64,000 nt of DNA from Protea cynaroides (Eukaryota; Streptophyta; Magnoliopsida; Proteales; Proteaceae), in NCBI GenBank assembly GCA_028583415.1, contig CM053276.1, forward strand, positions 127,932,007 through 127,996,006, written 5' to 3'. Positions 12,529 through 23,458 of the stretch are shown piece by piece. The notes under the pieces are model-generated. The model worked only from the letters and a program-made list of their open reading frames with translations, had not been told where the DNA came from and made no database searches. The position numbers and the translations under genes were made by a program. Numbering within the stretch: position 1 is the stretch's first letter; every line of letters begins with the position of its first letter.

Positions 12529-14671
12529 TTATAAGATAGCCCCATTAGAAAATGTGGTATATAGTGTCACACCATTGATGAGCTGGTCTTGGTTTCTCAG
12601 TGAATCAGTTGAATTGAAGCTCTGATATGTTCTGTCCTCATCTCCATACAGGCTCATGTAGTTTATTGGTCCTGAATAAGGTGACATACAGCTGATTCGA
12701 CTAAGATCATCTGCCAGATCAACTTCCTCCATGAAGTTAGAGTAGGATGATGTGGGAGAGATTTCCGTAGAATCGGAATGTTGCCATGAAGTTTTCGAGT
12801 TCAGAAACTCATGATGATGAAAACATTCAGATCCAACATCTTGACCCTGGGAGTAATCCTGTGATAAGTCGCGGAGAAGTCTAAGAATACTATCTCAAAA
12901 CCCAAACCATCTTAAAGAAGAAAATCAAGCACTACATTAACCCAAAGCTATCACACTTAAAATTGTTAGTCTAGCGTATTTTCTGTCAATATAATACCTT
13001 TGAAGAGTCCAGAATTAGATTAGGTGAAACCCAGAGGCCTCTTCCATCATCCTTGTTTGATTCCTGCTCAAACTCTGGCACCCTTGTAATTTCAAAAGGG
13101 GAAGTAACAGGACTTGAATAGTTACTCCCATTGTGTAGGTTAGAAGCTTGAGATAAACTTTCTCCAGGGTTCCTTAAGAGCTCAGTTGAGACTCCTGATG
13201 TCATGGAGTTCCCTCTGGCAGAAGTGACCCCTGCCCTTTTGGCTTTGGGTCCTCCTTGGCGATCACCCATCTTCTGTCCATTATCGTTCTTCTTAATTAC
13301 ACGACACAAAGCAAAAGTTCCCTGGAAAGAAATTCAACAACCAAATACTGTCAGAGTTAAAACTTAAAGTTGATCACTTAAGCTATTCCATAATGAGATA
13401 GTTGAATGTACCTGAAAACCAGATGATCCTTGAGAAAGATCATCACAAAGGCGATATTCATGCATCACCCAGTCCGTCCGATCTCCTAAAGGTGCTCGTC
13501 CACGATAGAACACTAGGGTCTTCCGAAAAGCAGTCGCAGCAGACTGGCATACTATTTTGCGGTCTTTTCCGGTGGCTTTCCAATATCCAGCTCCAGTGGC
13601 TCTATTTGTACGTGAACCATTTGGATATTTACGATCCCTGGGGCAGAAGAAGAACCATTCCATATCCCGTTTTGGGAGGAATGATTTGTCTATGATTCAT
13701 GATAAACAATGCAGATTTCATTAACTTCCCAATGAATTAAAATAAAGCAAACAGGAAACTATGTTGTGATTACTTTTCCCGTAAAGGAAGGAAAAGAAAC
13801 CCAATTGAACTGGCTTTTAAAAGAAAAAGTGAGATACCCCACAAAAATAATTCTTCCAAGTGGTGGAAGTTGACAAGAACAACAAGCACCTTCTTTAACA
13901 CACCTAAAGAAATACCAAGTGATTCGATTCCTTACTGATATTATATCAGCAGAACCATATCCTGCCACAGTAACACACTTGCCAAACCCATATCATGAAA
14001 ACTTGTGGATATAGATAGTGCAGAATCTTGGGGATGGTCTAGCTTTCTCTAAATAAATTAGTACTCTTTAGGGTAGTCAGAATTCAGAGACTCAGTGAAT
14101 CAAACTTTGGTGCTCTTTCTCAGGTCTATGAATCAGAAAGCCAGCCAACTTGGCGTGCACAGTTTATGGTCTGAATTGCCTTAGCCATAGCTCATAAGCA
14201 AGGCTGGAGCTGAATTGTGGCTTTTTTTTCTTCCCCTGGGTAAATGGTAATTCAAGTAGCCTGGCAAATAAAGACGCATATAAAGATCATATACTTTTAT
14301 GATCTCTGAGGAATTTAGCATATAAAGACGCATTGTTGTGTTTTGCTGTGTAAAATTAGAGGATATTTTTTATCCACAGCTCTTTTCTGTTATTGAACAG
14401 AAAATCCAGTATGGAGAATCTAAAGCTTATATTATTTTAAAAGAAGATAATGCCAAGTAGCGAACCATTTACAATTATTTACTTTCTGAACTATCAAAAA
14501 GGTTTAAAGGGTACCTGGTAATTCCCATGGATCAAATTTATAAAGATCGATCTCCGGGATAACTTCAAGCTCAATCGGAAGTCCTTCGATCTTCCTCTTT
14601 AAGTAATACCCCACCAATTCCTCATCCGTCGGGTGGAACCGAAATCCAGGGGGAAGCGATGCTCCTCCCAT
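12529..14671 (-). CDS. NAC-domain transcription factor, NAC071/NAC096-like
   Basis: Four exons on the minus strand: 14671-14515, 13689-13412, 13321-12998 and 12858-12529. They total 1089 nt, or 362 residues, with GT..AG introns and phases that fit. The NAC domain is complete in order: A, LPPGFRFHPTDEELVGYYLK (from residue 6); B, VIPEIDLYKFDPWELP; C, PRDRKYPNGSRTNRAT and AGYWKATGKDRK; D, TLVFYRGRAPLGDR and WVMHEYRL; E, FALCRVIKK. This domain dimerises and binds DNA with a CACG core. The remaining roughly 200 residues are Ser/Asn rich, as expected of an activation region. The MGGASLPPGFRFHP start and RKIEGLPIELEVIP stretch recall the Arabidopsis ANAC071/ANAC096/ANAC011 group, linked to wound healing, vascular cambium and abscisic acid responses. 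That subgroup call is from memory of family sequence. Intron 1 falls at the usual NAC position. Confidence 0.95.
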
Positions 14672-15015
14672 TATATACCCCCCAAACTATTTGAATCTCC
14701 GTAAACAGTGAAAAAGAACAAAGGTGGCAGCAGCTAGAAGAACAACAGTTTTGAAATTTACAGCTACCTGTATCTATTGAAAATTTGGAAGATCCAAAAA
14801 TAAAAGCTTTTGTCAACACAGACACAAAATTTGTTCTCAAGAACCGTATAGAATTTCCATAGGATGCACTCCTCGTACAACAGAATCATTCTCTCCAAAT
14901 TCAAGTTTGTTTCTTATAATGAGAATCTCACCCACCTACTCAAACTCTAGAAGACCCAGAAGGCAAAACGATTTTTTGAAAAACAGTCGTTACTTCGAAG
15001 TTGTGAATCAGAGTA

Positions 15016-15229
15016 CCTGAGAAAAATAATCCAAAAACCCCGTTAAAACTACTAATTTTGCAGTTTTCTGCAATACCCAAAAGCCCAAAACCAAACAAAA
15101 TCTAAAGAAATTTGAAGTTTTGAATAGACGAGGGTTAAGGATTGATCTTGACAGAAGGACCCTTTGTGTAGAGACTGAAGGTGTTGTTGGGTAGAGTAGA
15201 GCAGAGGAGTTGTGACCGTTATAAATAGA
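15016..15229 (-). promoter_or_regulatory. Probable NAC core promoter and 5' leader with UTR intron donor
   Basis: On the minus strand a TATA-like TCTATTTATAAC lies at about 15219-15230. A good splice donor CAG|GTACTC sits near 15016, about 345 bases upstream of the NAC ATG. In-frame coding upstream of the ATG is absent, so the leader probably carries an intron whose acceptor lies between 14680 and 14780. This is inference from motifs only. Confidence 0.4.
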
Positions 15230-15695
15230 TGCGGAAGGGGACGCGGCAGTCCAATACAACACCGAAAGGTTGAAGTTGCTTGTCTGAAGCGAACTCAAAA
15301 TTCCAAAAGGAGAGGTCTCTACCTAAACCCAGTTCACACTATGACCCTACTTCCCGCCAAATTATTTATTACCGTTAAATGGGTATGTCCACGTCACCAT
15401 GAGTAGGACAAAACCCTTTTTAGTTTCTTAATAATTACATGTTGCTTTTGGGCCATGACTCATGGGCCCTATATGGTGTGTTCAAGAAACATTTGAAAGA
15501 CATTTTTGTTTGTTCGAAAAAAATTTAATGGAATGCTTTAGAATTTTGAGTCTATTTAGATGATTAATGTGTCCTTCTAGTCAAACTTCTTATGTGTGAG
15601 TCAGTAATTATTTCCTATATTTTATTTCCTAAATCTTTTTATATTACAAGTAAGAAATTATTGTTTATGTTAATTTGGAACTGATCATTTTTTTA

Positions 15696-16655
15696 GGGAA
15701 AATATCTACCACACCCCCTGTAGGTTATCGTAATCTCACCCATCCGCTATCGTTTACAATAATATCCCTAAGACCCCCTATTTTTGAAAAGCTGTATCCA
15801 TCAGACCCCCTCTTTTAAGATATGTCCCTCAATCGATGACATGTCACCATTTTAATTTAATAAATGATAGAACTACCCTTCTCTTTTAATTTTATAGAAC
15901 TTAAAACTTTTTTCTTTTTTTCTTCTTCTTCGTCGATAGATTCTCATGAGTTGGATATGGCCAGAACCCGACTGCGAGTCGGAGAAATCACTTTTGATAT
16001 CACTGCTTCTGTGATCTTCATTTGGCCGGTCGTGAAATTTTTTTTTTTTTTTTCTAATTCTCTCTAGTTGCAATGCTTTGTTGCTCAAGACTAAAACAGA
16101 AGGAAAAGAGGTTTAATCAAACCCCTTTGCTATCTCTGCTTCCGCAATCATTATTTAGACAGCCAAAGTGAAATCCTTTTTTTTTTTTTTTTTTGATTCT
16201 CTCCGGCTGAGCTGTCTAGTGTAGACTAAAACTGAAGGAAAAGAGGTTTGGAGATCCTGAGATCTATAAAATTCCGCTGATAGTTCTCTCAAGTGTTTGA
16301 CAAATTTCCTGCTTCAACACTTCCCGATTTCACTTCCTTTGTTTTGAGCAACGAAGGTATTTCCTTCTCCGGCTCGTAGTCGGGTTCTGGCCATATCCAA
16401 CTCATGAGAATCTGTCGACAAAGAAGAAGAAAAAAAGAAAAAGGTTTTAAGTTTTATAAAATTAAAAGAGAAGGGTAGTTCTGTCATTTATTAAATTAAA
16501 ATGGTGACATGTCATCGATTGATGGACATATCTTAAAAGAGGGGGTCTGATAGATACAACTTTTCAAAAGTAAGGGGTCTTAGGGATATTATTGCAAACG
16601 ATAGCAGGTGGGTGAGATTACAATAACCTACAGGGGGTGTGCTAGATATTTTCCC
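15696..16655. mobile_element. Long-terminal-inverted-repeat element (foldback/MULE-like, non-autonomous)
   Basis: The two ends are near-perfect inverted copies about 295 bases long: roughly 15696-15993 and 16360-16655. They begin GGGAAAATATCTA and end TAGATATTTTCCC. The centre carries a degenerate tandem duplication of about 133 bases (from about 15998 and 16131), each unit with a poly-T run and the end GAAGGAAAAGAGGTTT. The flanks are 15687-15695 (ATTTTTTTA) and a T run followed by A at 16656-16665, so a 9-bp duplication is possible but unreliable because both are T-rich. No transposase frame is seen. The element lies about 1 kb upstream of the NAC start, near its promoter. Confidence 0.8.
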
Positions 16656-19600
16656 TTTTTTTTTATTTATTTACTTTGAAGGGGGATTAGTTTATAAACA
16701 CTAGTGATTTCACTTATTAAATGCTAGCCAAAACAGAATTGGACAAGTGGCAAACAAATGAAATTTCTTTACGAAAAATGAACAATCTAAAATACAAGGA
16801 AGTATGCAAATACATGGGCGATCGAATATATGATAGAATTCTAAATTTAACATGCGGCCAATCTTGACCATATCCTAGATATCTATAAAGAAATTGTCAC
16901 TCTACCTTACATTCCGCATTGCAAAACTTAATAAGATTAAACCTTCCAAACTTGCCAATCTAGACAAACTTTTGTCAATAAGTAAAGAAGTACCTAGGGC
17001 TCTATTTGTTTTAATGTGAAACTTTATATAACATTTTACGTGTTAAATTTTTTTCATATTTAGTAATATATAATAATCTCTAAGGGGTAAGGAAAAAAAA
17101 ATTCATCTTTATTTTACCTCATGAAAATAAATATTAGAAAAATAATTTACGTAAAAACAAACGAAGCCATATGTGAAAAATGAAATTTTGTCAAAAAAGA
17201 AAAAAAGGGTCTTTGGAAATGTGGAATATCAAAGGATATAAAAGTAAGTTGAGAGAAGAAGATAGATTAGGATTACATTTAAGCCTACCATAGAAAAGAT
17301 AATGGTGAGCTTAAGATAGATTTTTTTATGAAATGTAAGTTGTGGAAAACACTTAAAAAAAGATTGTCTATTTTGAATCATAATGTGAGAAAATTTGTAG
17401 GGCTTGGAGGTGTTTTTATGGGGAATTGGATTGACTACCCTTCCTTATCCTTGTCTCTCTTAGTCTTCTGCCTGCCTTTCGGTCCTTTGTCGATGGTGTG
17501 ATGAATCAATCCACCCACAAACCAATGAACCGTGATCTCTGGAAACCCTCTATTTTTCAATAATTCCAGATCATTTTACATACCAATCTGATAGAATACA
17601 ACCCATTGCTCATACCATTGGATTAGGGTCTTTCATCTCATTTCCATAAGTTTGGAAGGCCATCGGATTCAATTATTACATCGAATACTATGGTAAAAGA
17701 TTCCAATCTAACGGTCATACTGCATTGGGTCTGCACTTTTTGCACTTTGGGTAGTTGGGTAGGTTTCAATTACAATGGACTTTAAAGGTTTTGAGACTAA
17801 AGTGATGGGAAAACTCTTGGGGACTATGGAGTTCTTTGGCGGCGTATGCCAAGTGTCTTTTAGTTATGATATTTGGCCTTAGTTGGAAAAGGCAGCCTCC
17901 AAACCCTATTTACTTTAGCAATTGCTCCAAAAGCCAAAAAGCCAAAAGAAAAAATGCCCCACCTTCAAAAATTAATGAAAGTATGTCCCACCAATTATAT
18001 GGAATGCAATTACATCCCCAGTCAAGTCATGCTCGTGAAACAATAATGGAATACCAAGACTTTATAATATATGTATGTATGTATGTATATATCTATGTAT
18101 GTATGTATATATATATCAGTTATTAAGTAATTCCGTTATGGTTTCAAAATATAGAATCATTGAATTAATCATTTTGATTCAGTTTTGCATACCGATGGTT
18201 TCAAATCGGTTGACAATCCTTAAATCGAATATGTAAAACTGATAGTGAACCATTTAAATCGAACTAAAACAACCCTAAATCCTAAAAATTATCCAAACCT
18301 AAAAGTCGTAAAAATAAAAAAATTTCTCTCTTATACTTTAATAAGAATGTAAAAATTAAACCGAAACCAACCCGTTTAAAAACTGTTGCAATTTCAGTTT
18401 TTACTTATCACACAACGAACCAAATCGGTTAATTGAAACCGAACTGTTTAATGCTATTATGTATGCATATTTGTTTGTCCGAGACAACAGTAGTGGTATA
18501 TATAGGCTTGAGAAGAGTGACACTTTGGATTCCCTGTTTTGGTGTGAGATTAGAAAACAATTTTGGGAGCTTATTTATCAGATGAACTCTGCAACTTAAT
18601 AGTTCACCTCAACCTTCCACGGGATCTCATGACCATCCATATCTGGTGGATCCCACATCCCATGGATAGTGATGGAATCCCTTGGAGGGTTCATGTACAT
18701 GGAAGTGATCTAGACTCCAACTTATCAGCCTTGTTGCTCTACCTCACCTGACATCAACTTAACATGGACATAGAAATGCATTAGCATGCGCATTCGTAGG
18801 ATGATATAGGATTAACTTCTATCAATTCCTATTTGAATTTGAATTTGAAATTTGAAATTGACTAAAACCCTAGAAATTAAAAGAAAAAAAAAAAAAAAAA
18901 AAGATACCCAAAAATAAATATCAAAGAACACCCATGTCTGCTTCCAAAAAAAAGCTATGGGTGAGCTATATACATCATGTATAACAACTGGTTAACAGTA
19001 GAAATAAAATTTTTACATTTGATTAATTTGCATTTTTTTTTTTTTGTGGTAAAAAATTAATTTGCAACTTGGGTTAGTTATTATATATTTAAGTTTTCCA
19101 ACACTGTGACTGAAGTAGTACCACCAGTCATTGAAGATAATGCTTTGGGCAAAATTATTGGAGAGTAAGAAAATAAGTGGGAGGGGGTTTTAGGGGTCTA
19201 CCTTGATTTGAATTCCAGCTCAAGACTCGGGCTTCAAAAAAAAGTTCACAAATTCTTAATCTTTTTAGCTTTTGAGAGTGGTGGTCGAATCCCTTAGAGC
19301 ATATGATTGGATCAATTTTATCCAATAGCATTTTGCTCTGATATCACTCTCAGATGGGGGGTAGGATACAATGAGATTAGGGATTGAAAAAGTTATCAGA
19401 CGGAACCTAAATTTTGAAGGCAAAAATAGAAACTCGAATCACTACCAAATTTAGGAAAATAGATCACCTCTTGGACAGGGAGAGCTTCACTGGGACCCAT
19501 TACCATCAACGAGATGTGATGATCCTCACCCCTCACACCTGTATAGTGGACCCATATCGCATGGACAATAATGGGTCCCAGGAAACTCCCTCCCATGCGG

Positions 19601-19695
19601 AAAAGATCCACACCCGAAAGATCCTCTTGGTGGGTACTTTTCATTTGGGTCTAAAACATGTTATGATGATTCTACACAAATGATATTCATCAAAT
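16656..19695. other. Intergenic region, AT-rich
   Basis: No gene recognised. It contains a TATG/TA-type simple repeat at 18069-18117, poly-A near 18880-18902, and a short imperfect hairpin at about 19488-19575 built on two inverted copies of GGGACCCATTA. Short frames here lack motifs. Confidence 0.45.
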
Positions 19696-19767
19696 TCCGT
19701 TGTCGTCCAGCGGTTAGGATATCTGGCTTTCACCCAGGAGACCCGGGTTCGATTCCCGGCAACGGAA
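19696..19767 (+). tRNA. tRNA-Glu (anticodon TTC)
   Basis: A 72-nt cloverleaf. The acceptor arms TCCGTTG and CAACGGA pair fully, with A as discriminator. The anticodon loop CTTTCAC gives TTC at its centre, reading glutamate codons. The T arm CCGGGTTCGATTCCCGG contains the GGTTCGATTCC internal Pol III B box. A CAA lies just upstream, as is usual for plant tRNA transcription starts, and a T-rich tract (TTCTTTTTCTTT) follows at once as terminator. It has no intron and looks functional. Confidence 0.96.
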
Positions 19768-19811
19768 TTCTTTTTCTTTGTAAACTTTTTTCAAATGGAC
19801 AAACTCACAGA

Positions 19812-19953
19812 CTAAAATTGAGAATCGAACTGTCCAAGAGAGTTATCTGAATCAGCCCAGCTTACTTCTTCTGATGGTTTGTCTAAAATTGAGAATCGAA
19901 CTGTCCAAGAGAGTTATCTGAATCAGCCCAGCTTACTTCTTCTGATGGTTTGT
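19812..19953. repeat. Exact 71-bp tandem duplication
   Basis: Two head-to-tail copies (19812-19882 and 19883-19953) appear identical. They lie between the tRNA and the PPR gene, within about 220 bases of the PPR start codon, so the duplication may fall in its promoter or leader. Confidence 0.9.
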
Positions 19954-20169
19954 CCGTTAGAAAGAGAGACGAGAGGCATTTCCCCCTGATTAGGGCTACC
20001 CAGGTCAGTTGATCTCTCTCTACCCTTTTTTTCTTTTTTGGTTCTCTCTCTATCTCTCTCTCTCTCTTCACTGCATAATATCTATTTAGATTTTGGAAGA
20101 TTAAATATAGATAGGGATATGGATATGATTTTGTGAAGCAGAGTTCTCTCTTATTTCAGGAACACAGCC

Positions 20170-22323
20170 ATGGCTGCTAGTGTCTCCACGGCTCTGGATT
20201 TCCATTTCACCATAACACATTCATCTGACACGAAGAAACCCTTTTTGTTTTCTTTACCTCCCAGACAACAATCCACCAAGAGATTCACTATTCTCTGCAA
20301 GTCCTCCACAAACACCAAATCTTCTCCAGATGTAGCAACAGATGCAGAAGCAGGACCCCTACCACAAAACCCATCCCTATCTGACCAGCTGAAACCTCTC
20401 TCCCTCAATCTCCTATCTAAGACTAAGGAAAACCAACAACCCCAACTCCATTCTAAACCCAATTCCACCTGGGTCAATCCTTCTAGGCCTAAACGCTCTG
20501 TTCTCTCCCTCCAACGCCATAAACGTTCTTCTCGCTCTTACAACCCTCAACTCCGAGACCTCAAGCTCTTCTCGCAGAAGCTCAACGATTGTGAACCTTC
20601 TGAAATCGCCCTTTCTGCTGCTCTCCAAGAAATCCCCCACCCACCAACTCGAGATAACGCACTTTTAATCCTCAACAGGTTGAAGCCATGGCAAAAGACC
20701 CTCTTTTTCTTCAATTGGCTCAAGACCCAGAACCTTTTCCCCCTTGAAACCATCTTCTACAATGTCACCATGAAGTCACTTAGGTTCGGTCGGGAGTACC
20801 AGCTTATTGAAGACCTTTCCCGTGAAATGATCGACACTGGAGTTGAGCTGGATAACATCACTTACTCCACCATCATATCTTGTGCCAAGAGATGTAATCT
20901 CTTGGACAAGGCCGTGGAGTGGTTTGAGAGGATGTATAAGACGGGTTTAATGCCTGATGAGATTACTTACTCTGCTGTTTTAGATGTTTATGCCAAGCTC
21001 GAGAAGGTGGAGGAGGTGTTGACATTGTATGAGAGAGGGAGGGCTAGTGGATGGAAGCCTGACCCAGTTGCTTTCTGTGTTCTGGGAAGGATGTTTGGTG
21101 AGGCTGGAGACTATGATGGCATCAGATATGTCCTGCAAGAAATGAAGTCTGTGGGGGTTGAACCCAATTTGGTTGTTTACAACACTTTGCTTGAAGCAAT
21201 GGGTAAGGCTGGAAAGCCCGGTCTGGCTAGAAGCCTCTTTGAAGAGATGGTTGCATCTGGTCTCACACCTACTGAGAAAACACTTACTGCCTTGGTCAAG
21301 ATTTATGGGAAGGCAAGATGGAGTCGTGATGCTTTGCAGCTCTGGGAGTCAATGAGATCAAACAAGTGGCCTATGGATTTCATCCTCTATAACACATTGT
21401 TGAGCATGTGTGCTGATCTTGGATTAGAAGAGGAAGCTGAGAAGCTCTTTGATGATATGAAGCAGTCGGAAGAGTGTCGGCCAGATAGTTGGAGCTACAC
21501 TGCGATGTTGAACGTATATGGCAGTGGGGGGAAGGTAGAGAAGGCAATGGAGTTGTTTGAAGAAATGCCTGAGTCAGGTGTTGAGCTCAATGTAATGGGT
21601 TGCACTTGTTTGATCCAGTGCTTGGGAAGGGCCAGGAAGATTGATGATCTGGTGAGGGTGTTCTCGGTATCTATTAAGAGGGGGATTGTGCCTGATGATC
21701 GGCTTTGTGGTTGCTTGCTGTCGGTTTTGTCCCTTTGTGAGGAAGGTGAGGAGGTGGACAAGGTCTTTGCTTGCTTGGAGAAGGCCAATCCTAAGCTGGT
21801 TTCCTTTGTTAAACTGCTGGGACATGGGGAAGCTAGCTTTGATAAGATCAAAGAAGAGCTCAGGTTGATACTCAATGAAACAGTTGTTGAAGCCCGGAGA
21901 CCTTTTGTTAATTGCTTGATCGACGTCTGTCGAAGTCGGAATATTCCTGAAAGAGCTCATGAGCTGCTTTATTTAGGAACCCTTTATGGGTTGTACCCTG
22001 GTCTACATAATAAGACTGCACAAGAGTGGTCTTTGAACCTTAGATCCTTGTCAGTGGGTGCAGCTTACACTGCCTTTGAAGAGTGGATGGGGGCTGTGTC
22101 AAAAGTGGTAGAGCGTCAGGAGGCTTTGCCAGAACTGTTTTCCGCCCACACTGGTGCTGGAACTCATAAGTTCGCTCAGGGACTGGCAAACGAATTTGGT
22201 TCCCATTTGAAGGAACTCGCTGCACCATTCAAGCAAAGTGAGGAGAAAGCTGGTTGTTATGTGGCAACCCGGGAGGACTTAATATCATGGTTTCAGTCCA
22301 GGGTTCCATCCGTCGCTTGTTAG
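20170..22323 (+). CDS. SOT1: Chloroplast PPR-SMR protein, SOT1/PPR53-like
   Basis: An intronless frame of 717 residues. The first roughly 60 residues are rich in Ser, Thr and Ala with few acids, as in a chloroplast transit peptide. About ten P-class pentatricopeptide repeats of 35 residues run from about 196 to 545 (for example NITYSTIISCAKRCNLLDKA). The last 100 residues form an SMR domain with LNLR (622-625) in the LDxR position and TGAG (661-664) as the TGxG motif. Length and domain order match Arabidopsis SOT1 (At5g46580) and maize PPR53, which bind the 5' end of a 23S-4.5S rRNA precursor in plastids; SOT1 has reported RNA endonuclease activity. Orthology is inferred from overall likeness, not a tree. 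The Asn in LNLR, where LDxR is usual, is worth noting. The ATG at 20170 is the only start that keeps the transit peptide. Confidence 0.94.
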   Translation: MAASVSTALDFHFTITHSSDTKKPFLFSLPPRQQSTKRFTILCKSSTNTKSSPDVATDAEAGPLPQNPSLSDQLKPLSLNLLSKTKENQQPQLHSKPNSTWVNPSRPKRSVLSLQRHKRSSRSYNPQLRDLKLFSQKLNDCEPSEIALSAALQEIPHPPTRDNALLILNRLKPWQKTLFFFNWLKTQNLFPLETIFYNVTMKSLRFGREYQLIEDLSREMIDTGVELDNITYSTIISCAKRCNLLDKAVEWFERMYKTGLMPDEITYSAVLDVYAKLEKVEEVLTLYERGRASGWKPDPVAFCVLGRMFGEAGDYDGIRYVLQEMKSVGVEPNLVVYNTLLEAMGKAGKPGLARSLFEEMVASGLTPTEKTLTALVKIYGKARWSRDALQLWESMRSNKWPMDFILYNTLLSMCADLGLEEEAEKLFDDMKQSEECRPDSWSYTAMLNVYGSGGKVEKAMELFEEMPESGVELNVMGCTCLIQCLGRARKIDDLVRVFSVSIKRGIVPDDRLCGCLLSVLSLCEEGEEVDKVFACLEKANPKLVSFVKLLGHGEASFDKIKEELRLILNETVVEARRPFVNCLIDVCRSRNIPERAHELLYLGTLYGLYPGLHNKTAQEWSLNLRSLSVGAAYTAFEEWMGAVSKVVERQEALPELFSAHTGAGTHKFAQGLANEFGSHLKELAAPFKQSEEKAGCYVATREDLISWFQSRVPSVAC

Positions 22324-23458
22324 TGTCTGTGAGGATTAGCAACAAAAGCATCACCACTTTGCTTGGGTGCTTGTAGTGCCAGACCGTTATAAAACTAATT
22401 AGAAATGTTTGCCTTTCACTATATTTCTGCCATTGGAATCTCAATCAAAATTAGTCTTCCAGTGCCATTCTTGAATGTAAGAACGAAGCAATGGTTTCAG
22501 AAAGATGTCCTACGTCAAGTTTGGGCAAGCATTCGGTGGACCAAAGGATCTGATTGCCCTGCCCGACAGTCAAACCGAATGTTAATACACTGGTATGACA
22601 AACAGTCTTTGGAATGAAGCAGATCTAGTACTTCAGGTTGGAAAGTCTATGATCTGATCAAATATCTGAGGTTTCTTCCAATTATTCAGTTTCACCAACA
22701 ACGAATCCCTCACTGGATCCAGTTCTGCAAATTTAAGTAGAAGTACATTCCATTTCCCATCTCAATAACATTTCTGTGTTAGTTTCTTCACCTGTTCGGC
22801 TGGTTACAATGTGGACGTTAATTGTCTCTGTTTCTAGAATGCTTTGTTATTCTGAAGTACAAGGGTCCTGAAATTTCCATTTTTTTTCTTATACCTGTGG
22901 CTAAATACCACCTACAAGATTACAAATGCTCATTTTTGACAAGGGAATGTTCACAATAAATAAGAAATACACCCCCTCCCCTCTCCCTTTTTCGAAAACA
23001 TATACCACCATCCCCCACCCCCCCAATAAAGAAAAAGCTAAGTTAAACAAAAAAGAAAGAAAAATAGAACGGCTCAAATGAATACCAAAGAGCCTCCCCC
23101 CTCCCCTTCTCTCTTTCTCTCTGCAAAAATTCCAAGATGGAAAAAGCAACACTGGACCCAAAAGATCTTCCCATACTGTACCACTAGCAAGCTCCAAGTG
23201 TTCATCCTGAACCCTACCATGGCAACTGTTTGTGAAAAGAAGCAGCCGTTCTGCATATTTAGCATCAGCCTCAGCCAATCAAAGAGGGTTCTCTAGCTGG
23301 TGCTAATCCCAGCAAGTACAAGATCAAAGAATATTGTGTGGGACCCATGAAAAATGGTTCTGTCAATGGAACTTGCCAAATTGGATGACAGATCCGTCTT
23401 ATGCTGAATTGGCTCAATATCCCAAAGAGATCACTTAGGTGGACTCAACTTATACACC
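22324..23458. other. Convergent intergenic space between PPR-SMR and PLL1
   Basis: This holds the 3' UTRs of both genes, which point at each other. A pyrimidine- and purine-rich low-complexity stretch lies at about 22970-23120. No gene recognised. Confidence 0.5.

Noticed and set aside
15864..16088. Open frames inside the long inverted repeat
   Set aside because: They consist of poly-Phe or poly-Lys from T/A runs and mirror each other on opposite strands.
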